NCBI GenBank assembly: GCA_021234155.1
Contig: JAJEKV010000091.1
Span: forward strand, 1,059,501 to 1,123,500
DNA: 64,000 bases
From: Isoetes taiwanensis
Lineage: Eukaryota; Streptophyta; Lycopodiopsida; Isoetales; Isoetaceae
Direction: 5' to 3'
Shown here: positions 1 to 12,849 of the stretch, in pieces
Layout of the letters: every line of letters begins with the position of its first letter
Numbering within the stretch: the first letter of the stretch is position 1
Translations under genes and position numbers: made by a program
The notes under the pieces: generated by a model
What the model was told of the DNA's origin: nothing
Seen by the model: only the letters and a program-made list of their open reading frames with translations
Databases searched by the model: none

Positions 1-530
1 ATTTATCGGCTTAAATACCGAGGCTCTCTCGCAAGCAAGAACCCACATGATTTCTGGCCAATTTTTGCCGATGGCTTCGCTTAATTTGGTCAAGTCGCCT
101 TGTATTAATGTCAATTCATCAATATGACCATGTTAGGGCATTGATTTGGCTCCGTAAAAGGAAACCTACAATTTATGATGTTTATTTCCCTAATAATGCA
201 AGCTCGCCATCTCTTGCTCGTGACTCCATCTAATATATCCGCAAAGCCGATTCTAGAATCTAACGCCTTTGCTTGAGTGATTAATTTGCAACCGCGGCAG
301 CTTTGATGCACCCAAATTTTTCAATCCGATTTTAAGCTCGACTTGTTAAACTAATTGAACCCCACATGATTCTAGAGCATTTTATACCGATGGCTTTACC
401 GAACTCCGCCCAATCGTGGCTTTTATTAGCCCTAAGTCGCCAATTCCTCGCCTTTATCAAGCATGCATGACAAGATTTGCACAACCAAAAACAACAAAAC
501 ACAAGCACAAAGACCGAATCACGACTTAAT
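1..530. repeat. Lead-in segment, duplicated at 56078-56605
   Basis: This stretch is a direct repeat of 56078-56605. Both run from a TTTATCG block through a shared tract ending near the first minisatellite unit (ATGCATGACA at 463 and at 56534). The copies differ by scattered substitutions and one- to three-base indels. No coding potential is convincing here. Because the window starts inside this copy, its true left boundary cannot be seen. Confidence 0.85.
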
Positions 531-534
531 CCGG

Positions 535-805
535 AACATGCCACCTAACATGTCACCCAACCAAACATGCCAAGGTGGCAAACATGCCACGCTGGCTCCA
601 ACATGCCATCTAGGCTCCAACATGTCATCGGTGGCTCAAACATGCCACCTAAGACCAACATGCCACCTAGGCTCAAACATGCCAAGGTGGCTCAACATGC
701 CACGCCAGTTCGGGATATGCCACCTAGGGTCCAACATTAACGCGGCTCAAACATGCAATGTGGACTCCAACATGGCTTAGGGTATGCCACCTAGGCACCA
801 AGTGG
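535..805 (+). repeat. Minisatellite array, left arm of copy A
   Basis: About 14 imperfect units of a 19-bp sequence. Read on this strand they follow the pattern ACATGCCACCTAGGCTCCA alternating with ACATGCCAAGGTGGCTCAA. It is the short counterpart of the array at 3405-6132, which has the same unit on the opposite strand. Open reading frames across it arise because the unit has no stop in several frames and should not be read as proteins. Confidence 0.9.
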
Positions 806-819
806 TGACATGGCACGCC

Positions 820-3420
820 AAGAAAGCAAGGCCAAGTTTTGACTAGGCCAAAAATGAAAAAAAATGTCCATCTCGGGCCTTTCATTGGGTGATGTTGGCA
901 AAATTGATGACATGGCTAGATGGTGGTGACATGACATGATGACTAGACTTTATGCAAGAAATATGATGACCTTGAAATTTTTGGTAGAGGAGTTTGGCAA
1001 GAGGATCCTCAAGAACTTGAAGCCGAATAATTTCCCCAACTCAACCAGCCGGACTTTGTGCAGCTTTTTCACCGTAGGGAGAGGTCAAACTTCAAGAGAT
1101 GGACCTCTAAAGGTTGTCGAGGCAGCTCTTTCCCCTATCGCCTCTGAGGGCAAATGCCAATTCTTTCTCCCGAGCTCAATTTTCCTATCCGACCGTTGAA
1201 TCCGTCATTCAAGCAACCCGCCCGTAGGCTCAAAAAAAATCCAAGATCCGGCCCCGAGAACTTATCACACCACGAAGCGCTATATGGTTTAGACCGCCAT
1301 AGAAACCAAGTGTTTTGTGTTCTGGGCAAAGATAAAAGGCTCGAATGGAGGGATTCTGACTTTGCCATGTTTCCGGAATGGCTTAAATTACCCCGTGGAC
1401 CAAGTTATATGTCATTTTGGCAACGAAAAGAAACATGAACCCTACATACACAGTGGTATTCACAAACACCTCTTAGGCCAATTGACTACTTAACGTTAAA
1501 GCGAGCTACCTTGGTGCTTCTTGAAGAAGGTGGTCTTCCACCTAAACTTGCTCCTCGGGTAAAGTCGACATTTTGTTCCACCGGCGTAGCCGGGCTCACG
1601 CTCCGGAAAGTGGGGAAAGTTGCCCGGCCCTCGCGGGCTGATTCTGAGGACCTTTGGGGCAACCGCCTCGAAAAGTTTTAAAGGTCCATCTTATGGCTGC
1701 CAACACCCTCCTCTACGATGACATTGTGCAAGATTTTGGTCGACCGACTTCAGGGATATATTCAAACGTGAAACCCCGTGTTACAGCTAGCTGGTTTACG
1801 CTATGTGGTGGGGTCGAAGTTTTGGGCCGGGCTGCACTTGGGCTGAGAAGCCGCAATTGAGAACACATGAAGCAATAGGAATTGATGGAAATGGGTTTGA
1901 GCTATCCTCCTCCCAAGCTGCAATTAGAAGTCAATTCGTCTAGGAGAGGTGGCCGGTCACCACTATGTAGACGGTTCGCGGTTTCTTCGCTGCCAAAATG
2001 ACCATGTAACTTGGTCCCTCGTGGTAATTTCGCCATTCCTGATGACATGGCGGCTTCCAATCTCCATTCCGTGAGCCTTTGCACGCCCGAATCCAAAATG
2101 TGATCATTTGGTTTTATAGCTAGATGCACCTTTGCTAAACACACATGCGGAGCCATAGCAACCTAAATAACAGAGTTTGGATCTATTGGCCATCCCGAAT
2201 GATCCCAAACAATTTTGCTACCGCAAAGGTGCTCTTGACTTCTAATTGCCACACTGGGAGGAAGTTAAATCCAAATCCCATTCCCCGCCCTATTGCTTCA
2301 CATTTTCAACTCGCAGCTTCTTGACCATGTCCCAAGTGCAACCGACTAAAACTCGACCTCCATAATGCAAACCTTTCAATAACCTAGCAACACACCGTGG
2401 TTTACATTTTGAGGTCGTATCCTAGTCGATTCTCCACTGATCTTGCAAAATGTCATCATGTAGAGGGAGGGTGTTGATGTAAGACGGACCCTTAAACCCT
2501 TCCCGAACCGGCCCCTAAGGTCGCTCTCAAGGCCCCCGCCACCGGACGCAACCTCCCACCCAAAAACCGGAACTGACCGCCAATGGACTCAAAAATGTCA
2601 ACTTTTTACCTCGAGGACCAAGTTTCGGGCGTAACACCACCCCTTCTCCAAGAAGCACCAAAGTAGCTCATGTCCAACACGCTCAGAGTCAATTGGCCTA
2701 ATAGGTGGCCGAATACCGCCATGTAGAGGGTTCGTTTTTCGCTGCCAAAAATGACCATGTAACTTGTCCTCGGTAATTTCGCCATTCCTGATGACATGGC
2801 GGAAGTCGAACCTCCATTCCAGAGCCTTTGTATCGCCTCGAACGACAAAAAAACACTTGGTTTTCTACGGCAACTCGCAGAACGCCTCGGGTTTGATAAG
2901 TTCTCCGATGGATCTTGATTCTTTTGAGCCTGCCCGGGGTGTTACTTGAATGACGGATTCAACTGGGCTCGGATAGGAAAAATTGAGCCCCGGGAGGGGG
3001 GGGAGGGGAGGGGATTGGCATTTGCCCTTCTAGAGGAGCCGATAGAAAGGCCTCAACAACCTTTCTCGAGGTCCATCTCCGTGGGTCTCCGCCCCCCCCC
3101 CTTCCGTGAGAAAGTCGCTAAAGTCCCCGGCCCGGTTCGAGTTGGGAAAGTATGTCAACAAGATTAAGTTCTTCGTTTCCCTCTATTATATTCCTTGCCA
3201 AACTCCTCTTACCAAAAATTTCAAAGGTTATCATATTTTTTGCATAAAGTCCTAGTCATCATGTCCATGTCACCATCATCTAGCCATGTCACCTAAAATT
3301 TGCCAACATCACCCAATGAAAAGACCAAAGATGGACATCTTTTCATTTTTGGCCTAGTCAAAACTTGACCTTTAACCATTTGGCATGCCATGTCACCACT
3401 TTTTGGGGTGCCTAGGTGGC
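820..3420. repeat. Inverted-repeat core of copy A, rearranged
   Basis: The left arm (about 820-1930) is reverse-complementary to the right arm (about 2100-3420). For example, the tract with AGGCCAATTGACTAC near 1476 pairs with the reverse complement around 2600-2700. A segment at about 1940-2100 is an extra copy of right-arm sequence also found at about 2690-2850, so the centre has been rearranged relative to the cleaner copy at 56890-59620. The hairpin modules seen in that copy survive only in degraded form near 1760-1810 and 2370-2415. No protein-coding gene is recognisable. Confidence 0.75.
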
Positions 3421-6132
3421 ATGCTTGAGCCTAGGTGGCATGCCCCGACCCACCTTGGCATGTTGGAGCCTAGGATGGCATGTTGGAATTGAGCCACCTT
3501 GGCATATTTGAGCCTAGGTGGTATGTTTGAGCCACCTTGGCATGTTGGAGCCCAATGCGGCATTACTATATGTTTGAGTCTAGGGTGGCATGTTGGAGCC
3601 TAGGTGGCATGTTTGAGCCACCTTGGCATGTTTGAGCCTAGGTGGCATGTTGGAGCCACCTTGGCATGTTGGAGCCTAAGGCCCCAAGATGGCATGTTTG
3701 AGCCTAGGTGGCATGTTTGAGCAACCTAGGAATGTTGAGCCCACGCGGCATATTTGAGCCACCTTGGCAAGTTGGAGCATAGGTGGCATGTTGGAGCCAC
3801 CTTGGCATTTTTGGAGCCTAGGGTGGCATGTTTGAGCCACCTTGGCATGTTGGAGCCCACGGCATTATGGAGTCCACGGCATACGTTTGAGCCTAGGGTG
3901 GCATGTTGGAGCCTAGGTGGCATGTTTGAGCCCACCTTGGCATGTTTTAGCCACCCTGGCATGTTTACGCCAGGTGGGATGTTGAGCCCCAAGGTGGCAT
4001 GCTTGAGCCACCTTGGCATGTTGGAGCCCACGCATATTTGAGCCACCTTGGCAAGTTGGAGCATAGGTGTGGCATGTTGAGCCCCGCTGGCATGTTTCAA
4101 GATGTTGGAGCCACCTTGGCATTTTGAGCCTAGGGTGGCGTTTGAGCCACCTTGGCATGTTGGAGCCCACGGGCATTACTGAGGGGAGTCCATGTGGCAT
4201 GTTTGAGCCTAGGTGGCATGTTGGAGCCTAGGTGGCATGTTTGAGCCCACCTTGACATGTTTGAGCCACCCCAGCATGTTTGATCCTAGGGTGGCATGTT
4301 GGAGCCTAGGGTGGCATGTGGGAGCCACCTTGGCATGTTTGAGCCTAGGTGGCATGTTTGAGCCACCTTGGCATGTTGGAGCCCACATGGCATGTTGGAG
4401 CCTATGTGGCATGTTGGAGCCCACGTGGCATGTTTGAGCCACCTTGACATGTTTGAGCACGCTGGAGCCCAGGGTGGTATGTTTGAGCCACCTTGGCATG
4501 TTGGAGCCTAGGGTGGCATGTTGGAGACCACGGGCATGTTTGAGCTCACCAGATGTTTGAGCCACCGGCATGTTTGACCCAGGTGGCATGTTGGAGCCTA
4601 GGTGGCATGTTGGAGCCACCTTGGTATGTTTGAGCCTAGGGTGAGATGCTTTGAGCCACCTAGGAATGCTTGGAGCCTAGGTGGCATGTTGGAGCCCACG
4701 CAGATATTTGAGCCACCCTTGGCAAGTTGGAGCATAGGTGGCATGTTGGAGCCCCACAGTATGTTTGAGCATGTTGGAGCCTAGGTGGCATGTTTGAGCC
4801 ATTTTGTCATGTTGGAGCCTAGGTGGCATGTTTGAGCCACCTTGGCATGCCTTGAGCCTAGGTGGCATGTTGAGCCACCTTGGCATGTGGGGAGCCACCT
4901 GGCATGTTTGAGCCTAGGGTGGCATGTTTGAGCCACCTTGGCATGTTGGAGCCCACATGGCATGTTGGAGCCTATGTGGCATGTTGGGAGCCATCGCAGA
5001 CATGTTTGAGCCACCTTGTTTGAGCACGCTAGGAGGGTGTTTTTCCATTGAGCCACCTTGGCATGTTGGAGCCTAGGGTGGCATGTTGGAGACCACGTGA
5101 GCGTTTGAGCCACCTTGGCATGTTAGAGCCTAGGTGGCATATGGAGCCCCCAGTGGTGTAGTGCTTGAGCCACCTTGGCATGTTGGAGCATAGGTGGCAT
5201 GTTGAGCCCCTGGGGGCATGTTTGAGCACGCTGGAGCCCCAGGTGGCATTTTGAGCCATTTTGTCATGTTGGAGCCCAGGTGGAGCCCACGCATAAAGTT
5301 TGAGCCACCTTGGCATGTTGGAGCCTAGGGTGGCATGTTGAAGCCCATGTGGCATGTTGAAGCCCATGTGGCATGCCAGTTTGAGCCACCTTGTCATGTT
5401 GGAGCCTTAGGTGATGTTTGAGCCACCTTGGCATGTTGGAGCCCAGGTGGCATGTTGGAGCCCACGTTTTGAGCCACCTTGGCATGCCAGCCTAGGTGGC
5501 ATGTTTGAGCCATGGTGGCATGTTGGAGTCTAGGGTGGCATGTTTGAGCCAACTTGGCATATTTAAGCCCCAGGTGGTATGTTGTGAGCCACCTTGACAT
5601 GTTGGAGCTTAGGTGGCATGGTGGAACCCACGCGGCATGTTTGAGCTACCTTGCATGTTGGAGCCTAGGGTGGCATATTGGAGCCTAGGTGGCATGTTTG
5701 AGCCCACCAGACGTTTGAGCCACCGCATGTTTGAGCCCAGGTGGCATGTTGGAGCCCAGATGGCACAAGGTTTGAGCCAATCTTGGTGATGTCTCGAGCC
5801 TAGGTGGCATGTTGGAGCCACCTTGGCATGTTGGAGCTCAAGTGACGCATATATGTGAGCGTTTGAGCCACCTAGGAATGTTGGAGCCTAGGTGGCATGT
5901 TGGAGCCCACGCGGCATATTTGACACCTTGGCAAGCTGGACATAGGGTGGCATGTTGGAGCCTAGTGCAGCCAAGTGTTTGGACATTTTGTCAAGTGTTG
6001 GAGCCCAGAGCTGGAGCCACCTTGGCATGTTTGAGCCTAGGTGGTAATGTTAGGCTTCACCTTGGCATGTTGGAGCCCACGTGGCATGCTTCTGAGCCAC
6101 CCCTTGCTGCTGGAGCCTTAGGCTTGCGCCGT
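3405..6132 (-). repeat. Expanded minisatellite array, right arm of copy A
   Basis: About 2.7 kb, roughly 140 units, of two alternating 19-mers: GGCATGTTTGAGCCACCTT and GGCATGTTGGAGCCTAGGT. Units are degenerate, with frequent one- to four-base losses. A third variant contains CCCACGTGG, often eroded here to CCCACGG or CCCACGCGG. The array ends abruptly near 6132, next to the SAC3-like segment. The period is not a multiple of three, so the long reading frames on both strands are artefacts of periodicity. Confidence 0.93.
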
Positions 6133-6159
6133 TGAAGCCCATGTCTTTTTCTGCTCAGT

Positions 6160-7110
6160 GCAGACTCAATTGAGAGGATTGTATGCTGAAGGTATCAAAG
6201 AGTGGCTTGTAATGAGTTTGCAGCTTATGGGCTGCTGTACATTTAATCTTTCAGAATGGGAATAACAAAGACCTTCAACATGCATGGCAAAGGTGATTTT
6301 TAGGTTATAAAGTAACATAGAACCCATAGATCTCCTGTAATAGTTTCAACAAAAATAATATAAGACATGTTCACACTTCAGGATGTTTCATACTTAGATC
6401 TGGATGCTTCAGTATCTGCATTATTTTTCTGAAAGTGCTTGACTATATGTATTTCCAAGATTATCAACGAAGTCAAGGAGGAATAATGCTGTCGACATGC
6501 TTTATTAGTCTGAGCTGCTGTTGCCACTGGAAATTATACATACTTTCGTCTATATCAAACTGCTCCAAACTTAGAGTGGATTTGCCTTATGGGTATGCTA
6601 ATTGTGATTGGCAATTCAAATTCTCATGTCTGACAACCTATCTATGTCATGGTTTCACAGATTTTATGATGTTGAAAAATCACGTTTTGAAGCAGTCACG
6701 ATGCATGGCTTCGTTCTTATCGACCTACAATACCAGTATCCTTTATTGCCCGGACTTTGGGGTTACGCCAGTTCTTTAAATGAGAATGATGATAAAGACT
6801 TGGATGGCCTTGATGATTGCGAAGATTGGCTAAAATCCATGGTTCACATATTACATATGACAAAGAGCTCATCAGAATCTGTTTGTCGATGCAAAGGTAA
6901 AAGTCCTTGTATAGTGGATTGCATGTTGATTTGGAAAAAACAGGCGGTCGCAAACATCAGTTTATATGCTGAAAGTATTTTCTGCTTTTTGTTGCGAACA
7001 ACATCAGCGACATTGTTTATGCAGAGCCTGAAGATGCTGTTTCTCATGGGATGCCAATCAGCAGTCGATGACTTTTGGCCCGATCATTGTCCTGATCTGA
7101 TTCTTCTGCG
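6160..7110 (+). pseudogene. SAC3/GANP family (SAC3A-like) gene fragment, frameshifted
   Basis: SAC3/GANP proteins belong to mRNA export and processing complexes; plant SAC3A resembles yeast Thp3. Fragments occur in family order. The first (about 6160-6293, after a TTCTGCTCAG-like acceptor) reads QTQLRGLYAEGIK, then EFAAYGLLYI and, one frame over, FQNGNNKDLQHAWQR. Near 6680 VEKSRFEAV appears, then from 6721 RPTIPVSFIARTLGL, then near 6810 LDDCEDWLKS, then near 7008 TTSATLFM running into EPEDAVSHG and AVDDFW in different frames. The spacing suggests retained introns (about 6294-6620), so this is a copied gene rather than a retrocopy. At least four frame changes and a stop after the RPTIPV block break it. 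The 5' side is cut by the minisatellite array. Family assignment is from memory of the conserved motifs and is fairly sure; function is lost unless the indels are sequencing errors. Confidence 0.75.
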
Positions 7111-7129
7111 CGTCAAATCGATTTCTTGA

Positions 7130-9600
7130 CTTCAACCATCTGTGGCTTGTTAAATATTAGCTCTTGCAATGATGTGGGAATATACATTCAACATACCAAC
7201 TGTAACTGTACATGGTTTTAGCCGAATAATGAAGCCACTATCTGTTCTTGGCCACCTGATACTTCTTTAAAAGAATTACTTCCTGTGGGATTTGACAGTT
7301 CGCTCTCTCAATGAGCTCAATGGCCAAACAGTATCTGTCTTGTATTGTATGATATACTTTGAATCAAACAAAAAAGTAGGATAAGGAAAGAGATTGAAAT
7401 TTAAATTGCCTTGCATCAGGCCAATTTATGTTCTTACACAAAGGGGCTTTATTTTCCTTCCTCTTTCAGCTGGCCATATGCAGAGCACCATTTGTGCAAA
7501 AATTGGTGGAAGGCCTCATTCAAGCTTTTGCGGAATAAAGTTCATATGTGATTTATCCACCATTACTTCTTATTAATTTCGTTAGTGGTAAAAATAAAAG
7601 CTAACTATTTTCTCTAGGACTAGTTGGCTCGTTTTCAGTTCTTTTAGACAAATTAGACAACTGCATAATTTTGACTAGTGCAATTTCTTGCATATTGTAA
7701 CCTCTTGTGGTGGGAGTTTGCAGTTTAGTGTAGGCCATTTAATAATATCTATTTGATGAACTGAACTACATGTGTACATTGCTACAGGTCTGTACCAGTG
7801 TAATGTCAAGGAGAGAGTATTGTTGGAATTTGCTTTGGTTGTTGGATTCGTTTTTCTATTCTGTTATGTGTGGTTCCTTCCTCGTTTGTGCTGCAAGCTT
7901 ATACATGCAACTGCAAAGAGGGGTATTCTGGAAGAACAAGAGTTTTTAAACAGATTATTTCGTTTTCCTTGAAGACTATCGATAACTAATTGTTTAATAC
8001 AGTAAGTATTTGATAATATTATCAATGTGGACTTGTGGCATGATGGAACTAGGGGTTTATTTTTTGATGAGCGATCTATGTTCTTATAATACTTTCCTGA
8101 TAGGACGCCACATTGTGGACCAGCCCGGTATTTCATCATCTCAGCGAAGAATATTGATACATTTTGAACATCTGCTAAATAAGTATTGGGTTACTTTGGC
8201 TTGAGGAGTCACAAAGGCGGCTTGGGTTAAAGCGATAATTGCATAAGATTTTCCACGGGATAAAATGCTATAAATGAAAGCATTTTTCAACTACTAGGAC
8301 AAAATTGGGGAATAGGTTGTCGTGGGGATTGAGACTGTTTTGCGACTAAGATAAGGAAGATCTGCCTATGTTTTTATTCTCTGAGACCGCAGTAGTTCTT
8401 CACTTGTCCCCTTTCGTATATATTCCCATGTTCATTCAAAGCGTTAAATAAACAAGAAATTTATCGGCCGCGAACCGGGCTGTCTCGACCTACTCACCCA
8501 TTTTTTTGTGCTGGTGAATAGATCTCAATTCTGGACATCCTTGAGATGCGACGATAGAGATGTATGTTGATTGCAGTTCCATACTGTGAGGCAAGTCAAG
8601 ACGTGCCTGTTCCGACCCCGTATTCTTTGCAAGAACCGGTCTAAAGTGCGCAACGTAGAATATTCGTAAAAACTTACATCCTAATGGCCTTTGAAAATTT
8701 AGAACCTGCGTTGATAATACACTCCTGAAATAATGGGATAATACAAACTGCCTGTGTATCCAGAGATGAGACAAATAGTAAGTAGATTTCAAAAGTTAGT
8801 TATGGTTTATGTACATTCTCATACACAACTATAGTCCAGAGATTTTGTTTGTACATGACCACTTATACCGACAAATTAGGGATACTCTAGCCAAATGGGT
8901 GGGCATATGAGTCCCTTGAAAATGGCACAAAAATTGGAATCTACTTAAGGTATCGAGAAGAGTGGTCATATAAGACAGGATAGAAGCTTCTCAAGGGACA
9001 ACTATTGTCCTCTCGAAGTAAGCATGGTAAACCACAGTGTTGCCATCTTTGATGACACTCAATCTAAGCTCATAATGAACAAAGGAACTTGGAACCACGC
9101 CTGTATCAAGGGCAAAGGGATTTACCTTGGAAAATACGATGGGGACATTATAACATTAGTAAACAAAATGATGATGATGAAGAAGAAGAATTTTAAAGTC
9201 CCAAGACACATGTTTGAAGTTAAGGCATAACTTACAACTTGAACCATAGGACTTACATAACTTGAACCATAAAAATTGGGATGCCCCTCCCGGGTGCGAA
9301 TGTGATCCCATCTTCATCCCTATACAACATGATGGTATTAAAGCATATTTTTTGGAATTATAAAAGACAATGGGGGCTCACATTATCATCAAGCTGTTCC
9401 AATAGGACTTATTATCTAAACTAATATTTATATTGTTGATTCAAGACTAGAAAGGAAGTGCATATATGAAGTATTGAACCATCATGGAATACTTCTTCAT
9501 CAGCATTCATAGTAAATATTGGACAGCAAATATTATTATACGTATCTTTTACATACCATTTGGAGTGAAAATAAAGAAGGCTTTTTAATGAATCCTTATC
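7130..9600. other. Intergenic, nothing recognised
   Basis: AT-rich sequence with scattered short open frames. The longest plus-strand one, at 7772-7972, has a hydrophobic stretch but no recognisable family. The minus-strand frame at 8490-8792 is also unrecognised. Part of this may be downstream introns of the SAC3-like gene, but I see no further conserved motif. Confidence 0.4.
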
Positions 9601-11440
9601 CATATTGTTGTTAGTTGGAAACACGAGGGAAGGATTGGAAGTGAAGGATATGCACTATCTATACAAAGAAATTTATGGCCGGCCAAGGCCATATGGCTGT
9701 CTCTTTTTCAAATTCATCATGGAGAATCGTGTTAAGTCCCAAGCAGTCAAAGATACCTCCCCAAGTTCCTTTTTGAGTTCCGTGTTGGTGGAAAAGCTTA
9801 TTGATCGTGTAAATATGTCCTCTGCATCATTTTATTTCCTACAACAATAGTTATGCCTAATTTCAATGTTTAAGTTCAAAATAGAATATTCTACACAAGA
9901 AACTTTGTGTATAGAATATGTAAAGAATAAATTGATGAAATCCATCTCAAGCGTCACCTCAAGCGAAACACCGGATTCACATTGCGAAATATTTGCTCTT
10001 TGAATGCCAATGACATTCGGTTGATCTATTATTGCTATTGCACGATAATCTTCCTATTGTTTTCAAGCATTTTATATTTTTGGGGTTAATTATCGACTCA
10101 TGATTAATCTTCCTATTGTTTTTCAAGCATTTTTACCTTTTTTGGAGACTTATTATAAGCTTTGCTAGTGCAATAGTTCACACTTCTTCTCCTTGCACTT
10201 TGTTTTCAGATGTGATTCCCTCAAAACTGTTCTTTTTAATCTACGGATAAAAGAAATAGGGTCTTGGCCATATAGTGGCTTACCCTCTTGAAACTTGTAC
10301 GTGGATGAAGGAGGTTATAATAGAGCTTGAAGTTAAATTGGTTGCACCAATTGTCATTATGAAATATATTTATGTTTTGGATGATTGCCAAACAAGGCCT
10401 TGTAGGATTGTCCAATATTTTGTTTGTTTGCATTGTGTCTTTCAAAATGTATTTATTGATGTATTTATTGACATAGTGTGGGCCTATCTGCCGAATGAAA
10501 AATGCTCTTTTACTTTAGGTCTTGTTTTGAAATATCAATATTTACCTTGCGAGTTCAATATCCATAGGCAATGCACTTTCGGGCTTGGGAAACCAACTAT
10601 TCTACGAGCATATAAGCCTATTGATAAGATTTTTTCAAAAGGCAAATCGTATTTAGAACAATATTTTATACTTAAAGGTTTATGAGAGACTAATCTAGTT
10701 CAAAGGAGTTTAAGGTATACAAAACATCATGAATATAGATAGATGCTAGAGCGATCAATCCTTTGATGGTACATGTTTATCACCAAGGAGACTTGTTCAT
10801 AAACGCGACATCTAGGCATGTGTATCAGCGTGATTTCGCCTTAACATCTTTGCATTGGCTTACTTGGTTCAAAAGATTGAGGTTTGCGGATAAGTAGCAT
10901 CTTCTTCAATTGAGCAACCAATAGTGGCAAAAATATGTTTTGGTGTCGTAGCACACATGTTTTTATCATTTTGTGGTCTTGAATGATTTTTTGAGCCTAT
11001 CTAATATATATTCAATTTTATTTTTCTATATTTTTTCATCACTTACATTAAATATGGATTACACAATGGTTGAATAAAAGGGGTAACATTCATTGCGAAG
11101 GTACAATGGCTATAAAGGAGGAGATATTTTTTACACACTTTTTTCTATTTTACGGTCTTTAGTATATTGGTGGATTCTAACTAGAATGATTGGGTTTTTT
11201 AGCATGCGATGCGAGATGTATGTGAGGGAGGCATGAGGGAGGCAATGTAGCTTTGAACCAAAAATACAACAATAAAAATAGAAAAGGGAAGCACAACGTG
11301 ACGAGCTCGGGGCAAATAAAAAGTGGCCAACTTTCCTTTATCTAATTTTTTTTTTGAATTCTATTTTTGGGATCCTACTTGTGGCGGTCGAGCAAGCGAC
11401 CAGCGATCTGTTACAATTTGAATTTGGTGCTTGAATTCAA
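9600..11440. other. AT-rich stretch, degenerate frames only
   Basis: Open frames at 9605-9850 and 10275-10685 on the plus strand are the longest. The second (136 codons) shows no motif I can place and could be a decayed retroelement. Around 10030-10150 a segment containing CTTCCTATTG and CAAGCATTTT is repeated imperfectly with a spacing of about 70 bp. Nothing else is supported. Confidence 0.4.
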
Positions 11441-11442
11441 TG

Positions 11443-11472
11443 GATGACTTTGCGGTGCGGTGCAAAGTCATC
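11443..11472. repeat. Short perfect hairpin
   Basis: GATGACTTTGC is followed after an 8-base loop by its exact complement GCAAAGTCATC. The 11-bp stem sits in otherwise unannotated sequence. It may be a chance inverted repeat or the core of a small decayed element. Confidence 0.5.
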
Positions 11473-11479
11473 CCTTACG

Positions 11480-12760
11480 GATTCGGGAAAAGGTGCTTGG
11501 ATTTCAAAGGAAGGCGGACACGGGAGTTTCAATAGCTAAGCTTGGATTTGAAAAGAAACTTTCGCGGTCGCGGGGTGCCACAAAAATTGGCTTTTGATCC
11601 TTCTTCTTCATCTCCTTCAAAAAAAACCCTTTTCTAATGTCTAGCTATGGTTATAGTTTTTTGATTCAAAGCTCTGGATATGGCTTCCTCAGATGGAATA
11701 TCATTTCCATTATGATTTTTTGCACTAAGTCATCTTTGTACCCAAATGTTTTTCACTAAAATCCATAGCCATTTGTTTACAAAAGGACCCATTTAGCGGA
11801 AGTGTCAAGCGCGCACATTTCTCTTCGGGAATGGGGTCAATTCAACTTCCGTAGATTGGAAAGCCAAATTTTAATTCTAATTTTGATAAGCAACAAATAA
11901 ATATCGAGGGCAATACACAGCGACCGATTCAACATTTGTACCCATATCGAAGCTAGGTTCGACATGTCGCTGGCGGAAAGAAAGGGGGAATTTGGCTATA
12001 AGCGACGAAGAAGAAGAAGGCGTTGATAATCATAAAAAAAGAAATTTGGATTGGATAAATTAAGAAAGCGGATTGGATGGATTAAAAACCGGCCCGAAGA
12101 ATTTGGCGTGATTGGTGTCGGCTGCATTTTGGGGCGATGACGTCGAAGCAAAAAAAAAAGCCTGTATTTCTCTCGGAACACATAGCGATTGGTTTCAAAG
12201 AAAATTAAACACAAGCGATTGTGACGGGGGAAAATATGATTTTTTTGGGCGGACGAAAAAAAAAGAAGCGATTTATATATGGTTAGATAGCAATATATCT
12301 AATATGTTTCTTGTTTTTCATGATTCTTCACTACTGCGGCATCTTTAGAATTGTTTTAGTAGGCAGTTCGGTTTCATGTCATTTACTTCCATGTTTCCAA
12401 TCCGTAGAGTTGCATCTTATTTGCATTTCACGAGGTCGATCGCGATGTAAAAATATTGAAGGAGAAATCAAGGTTTTTTAGAAAGTAGAAAACATCTTAC
12501 GGCCATTGTAATGCAAACATTTAAAACCTAAAAGATCAAATGACTTTCCAAGCTCAAAAAAATAGATGCGACAACTTATTAGTTCACGAGATTTGGCACA
12601 TAGTCCTAATCTAACCTAAGATCATGCAATCTGGCGGAATGCTTCGAAGATTGCAAAAGAAATAAAGCAAAGGCGACCACAATTTGGCCAAACGACTTGA
12701 AAAACTCTACCTTATCCTCCTCCCCTCTCATATTTTTTTGGCTCGGCTTCTTCATCTATT
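11480..12760. other. Unannotated AT-rich stretch
   Basis: No conserved protein motif on either strand. It contains purine-rich tracts near 12005-12050 and 12145-12165. The small open frames at 11996-12214 (minus) and 12112-12348 (plus) overlap each other and look like chance frames. Confidence 0.4.
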
Positions 12761-12764
12761 GAGA

Positions 12765-12840
12765 CATTAATAGAAAGCGAGCAAAACTTGAGCTCAATAC
12801 TTGAGCCATTAATAGAAAGCGAGCAAAATTTGAGCTCCAA
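12765..12840. repeat. 43-bp tandem duplication
   Basis: A block beginning ATTAATAGAAAGCGAGCAAA occurs at 12765 and again at 12808, followed both times by a TTGAGCTC tract. The two units are nearly identical. Confidence 0.8.
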
Positions 12841-12849
12841 TAAATAAAT

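Larger units (their letters stand above)
1..6132. mobile_element. Foldback-type minisatellite element, copy A (degraded)
   Basis: In order this block holds lead-in sequence (1-530), a short minisatellite array (535-805), an inverted-repeat core (about 820-3420) and a long minisatellite array in reverse orientation (3405-6132). The sequence next to the left array (about 820-1000) reappears reverse-complemented next to the right array (about 3195-3415). The whole block matches 56078 to about 62400 in the same orientation with many small differences. Inverted arms built partly of short tandem repeats are the hallmark of foldback transposons. No transposase is visible, so any mobility would be non-autonomous. 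The assignment as a mobile element is inference; the repeat structure is seen directly. Confidence 0.7.

Noticed and set aside
3726-6135. Long open frames on both strands of the minisatellite (up to 136 codons, with repeated MPRWLKHAT-like peptides)
   Set aside because: The 19-bp period is not a multiple of three and the unit lacks stops in several frames, so frames stay open by periodicity. The same peptides appear in all three frames and both copies without conserved starts.
10275-10685. 136-codon frame as a protein-coding gene
   Set aside because: AT-rich, no recognised motif, no conserved neighbour and an overlapping minus-strand frame; it could equally be chance or retroelement debris.
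11443-11472. Hairpin as a transcription terminator
   Set aside because: No gene precedes it, there is no T tract after the stem, and intrinsic terminators do not apply to plant nuclear genes.
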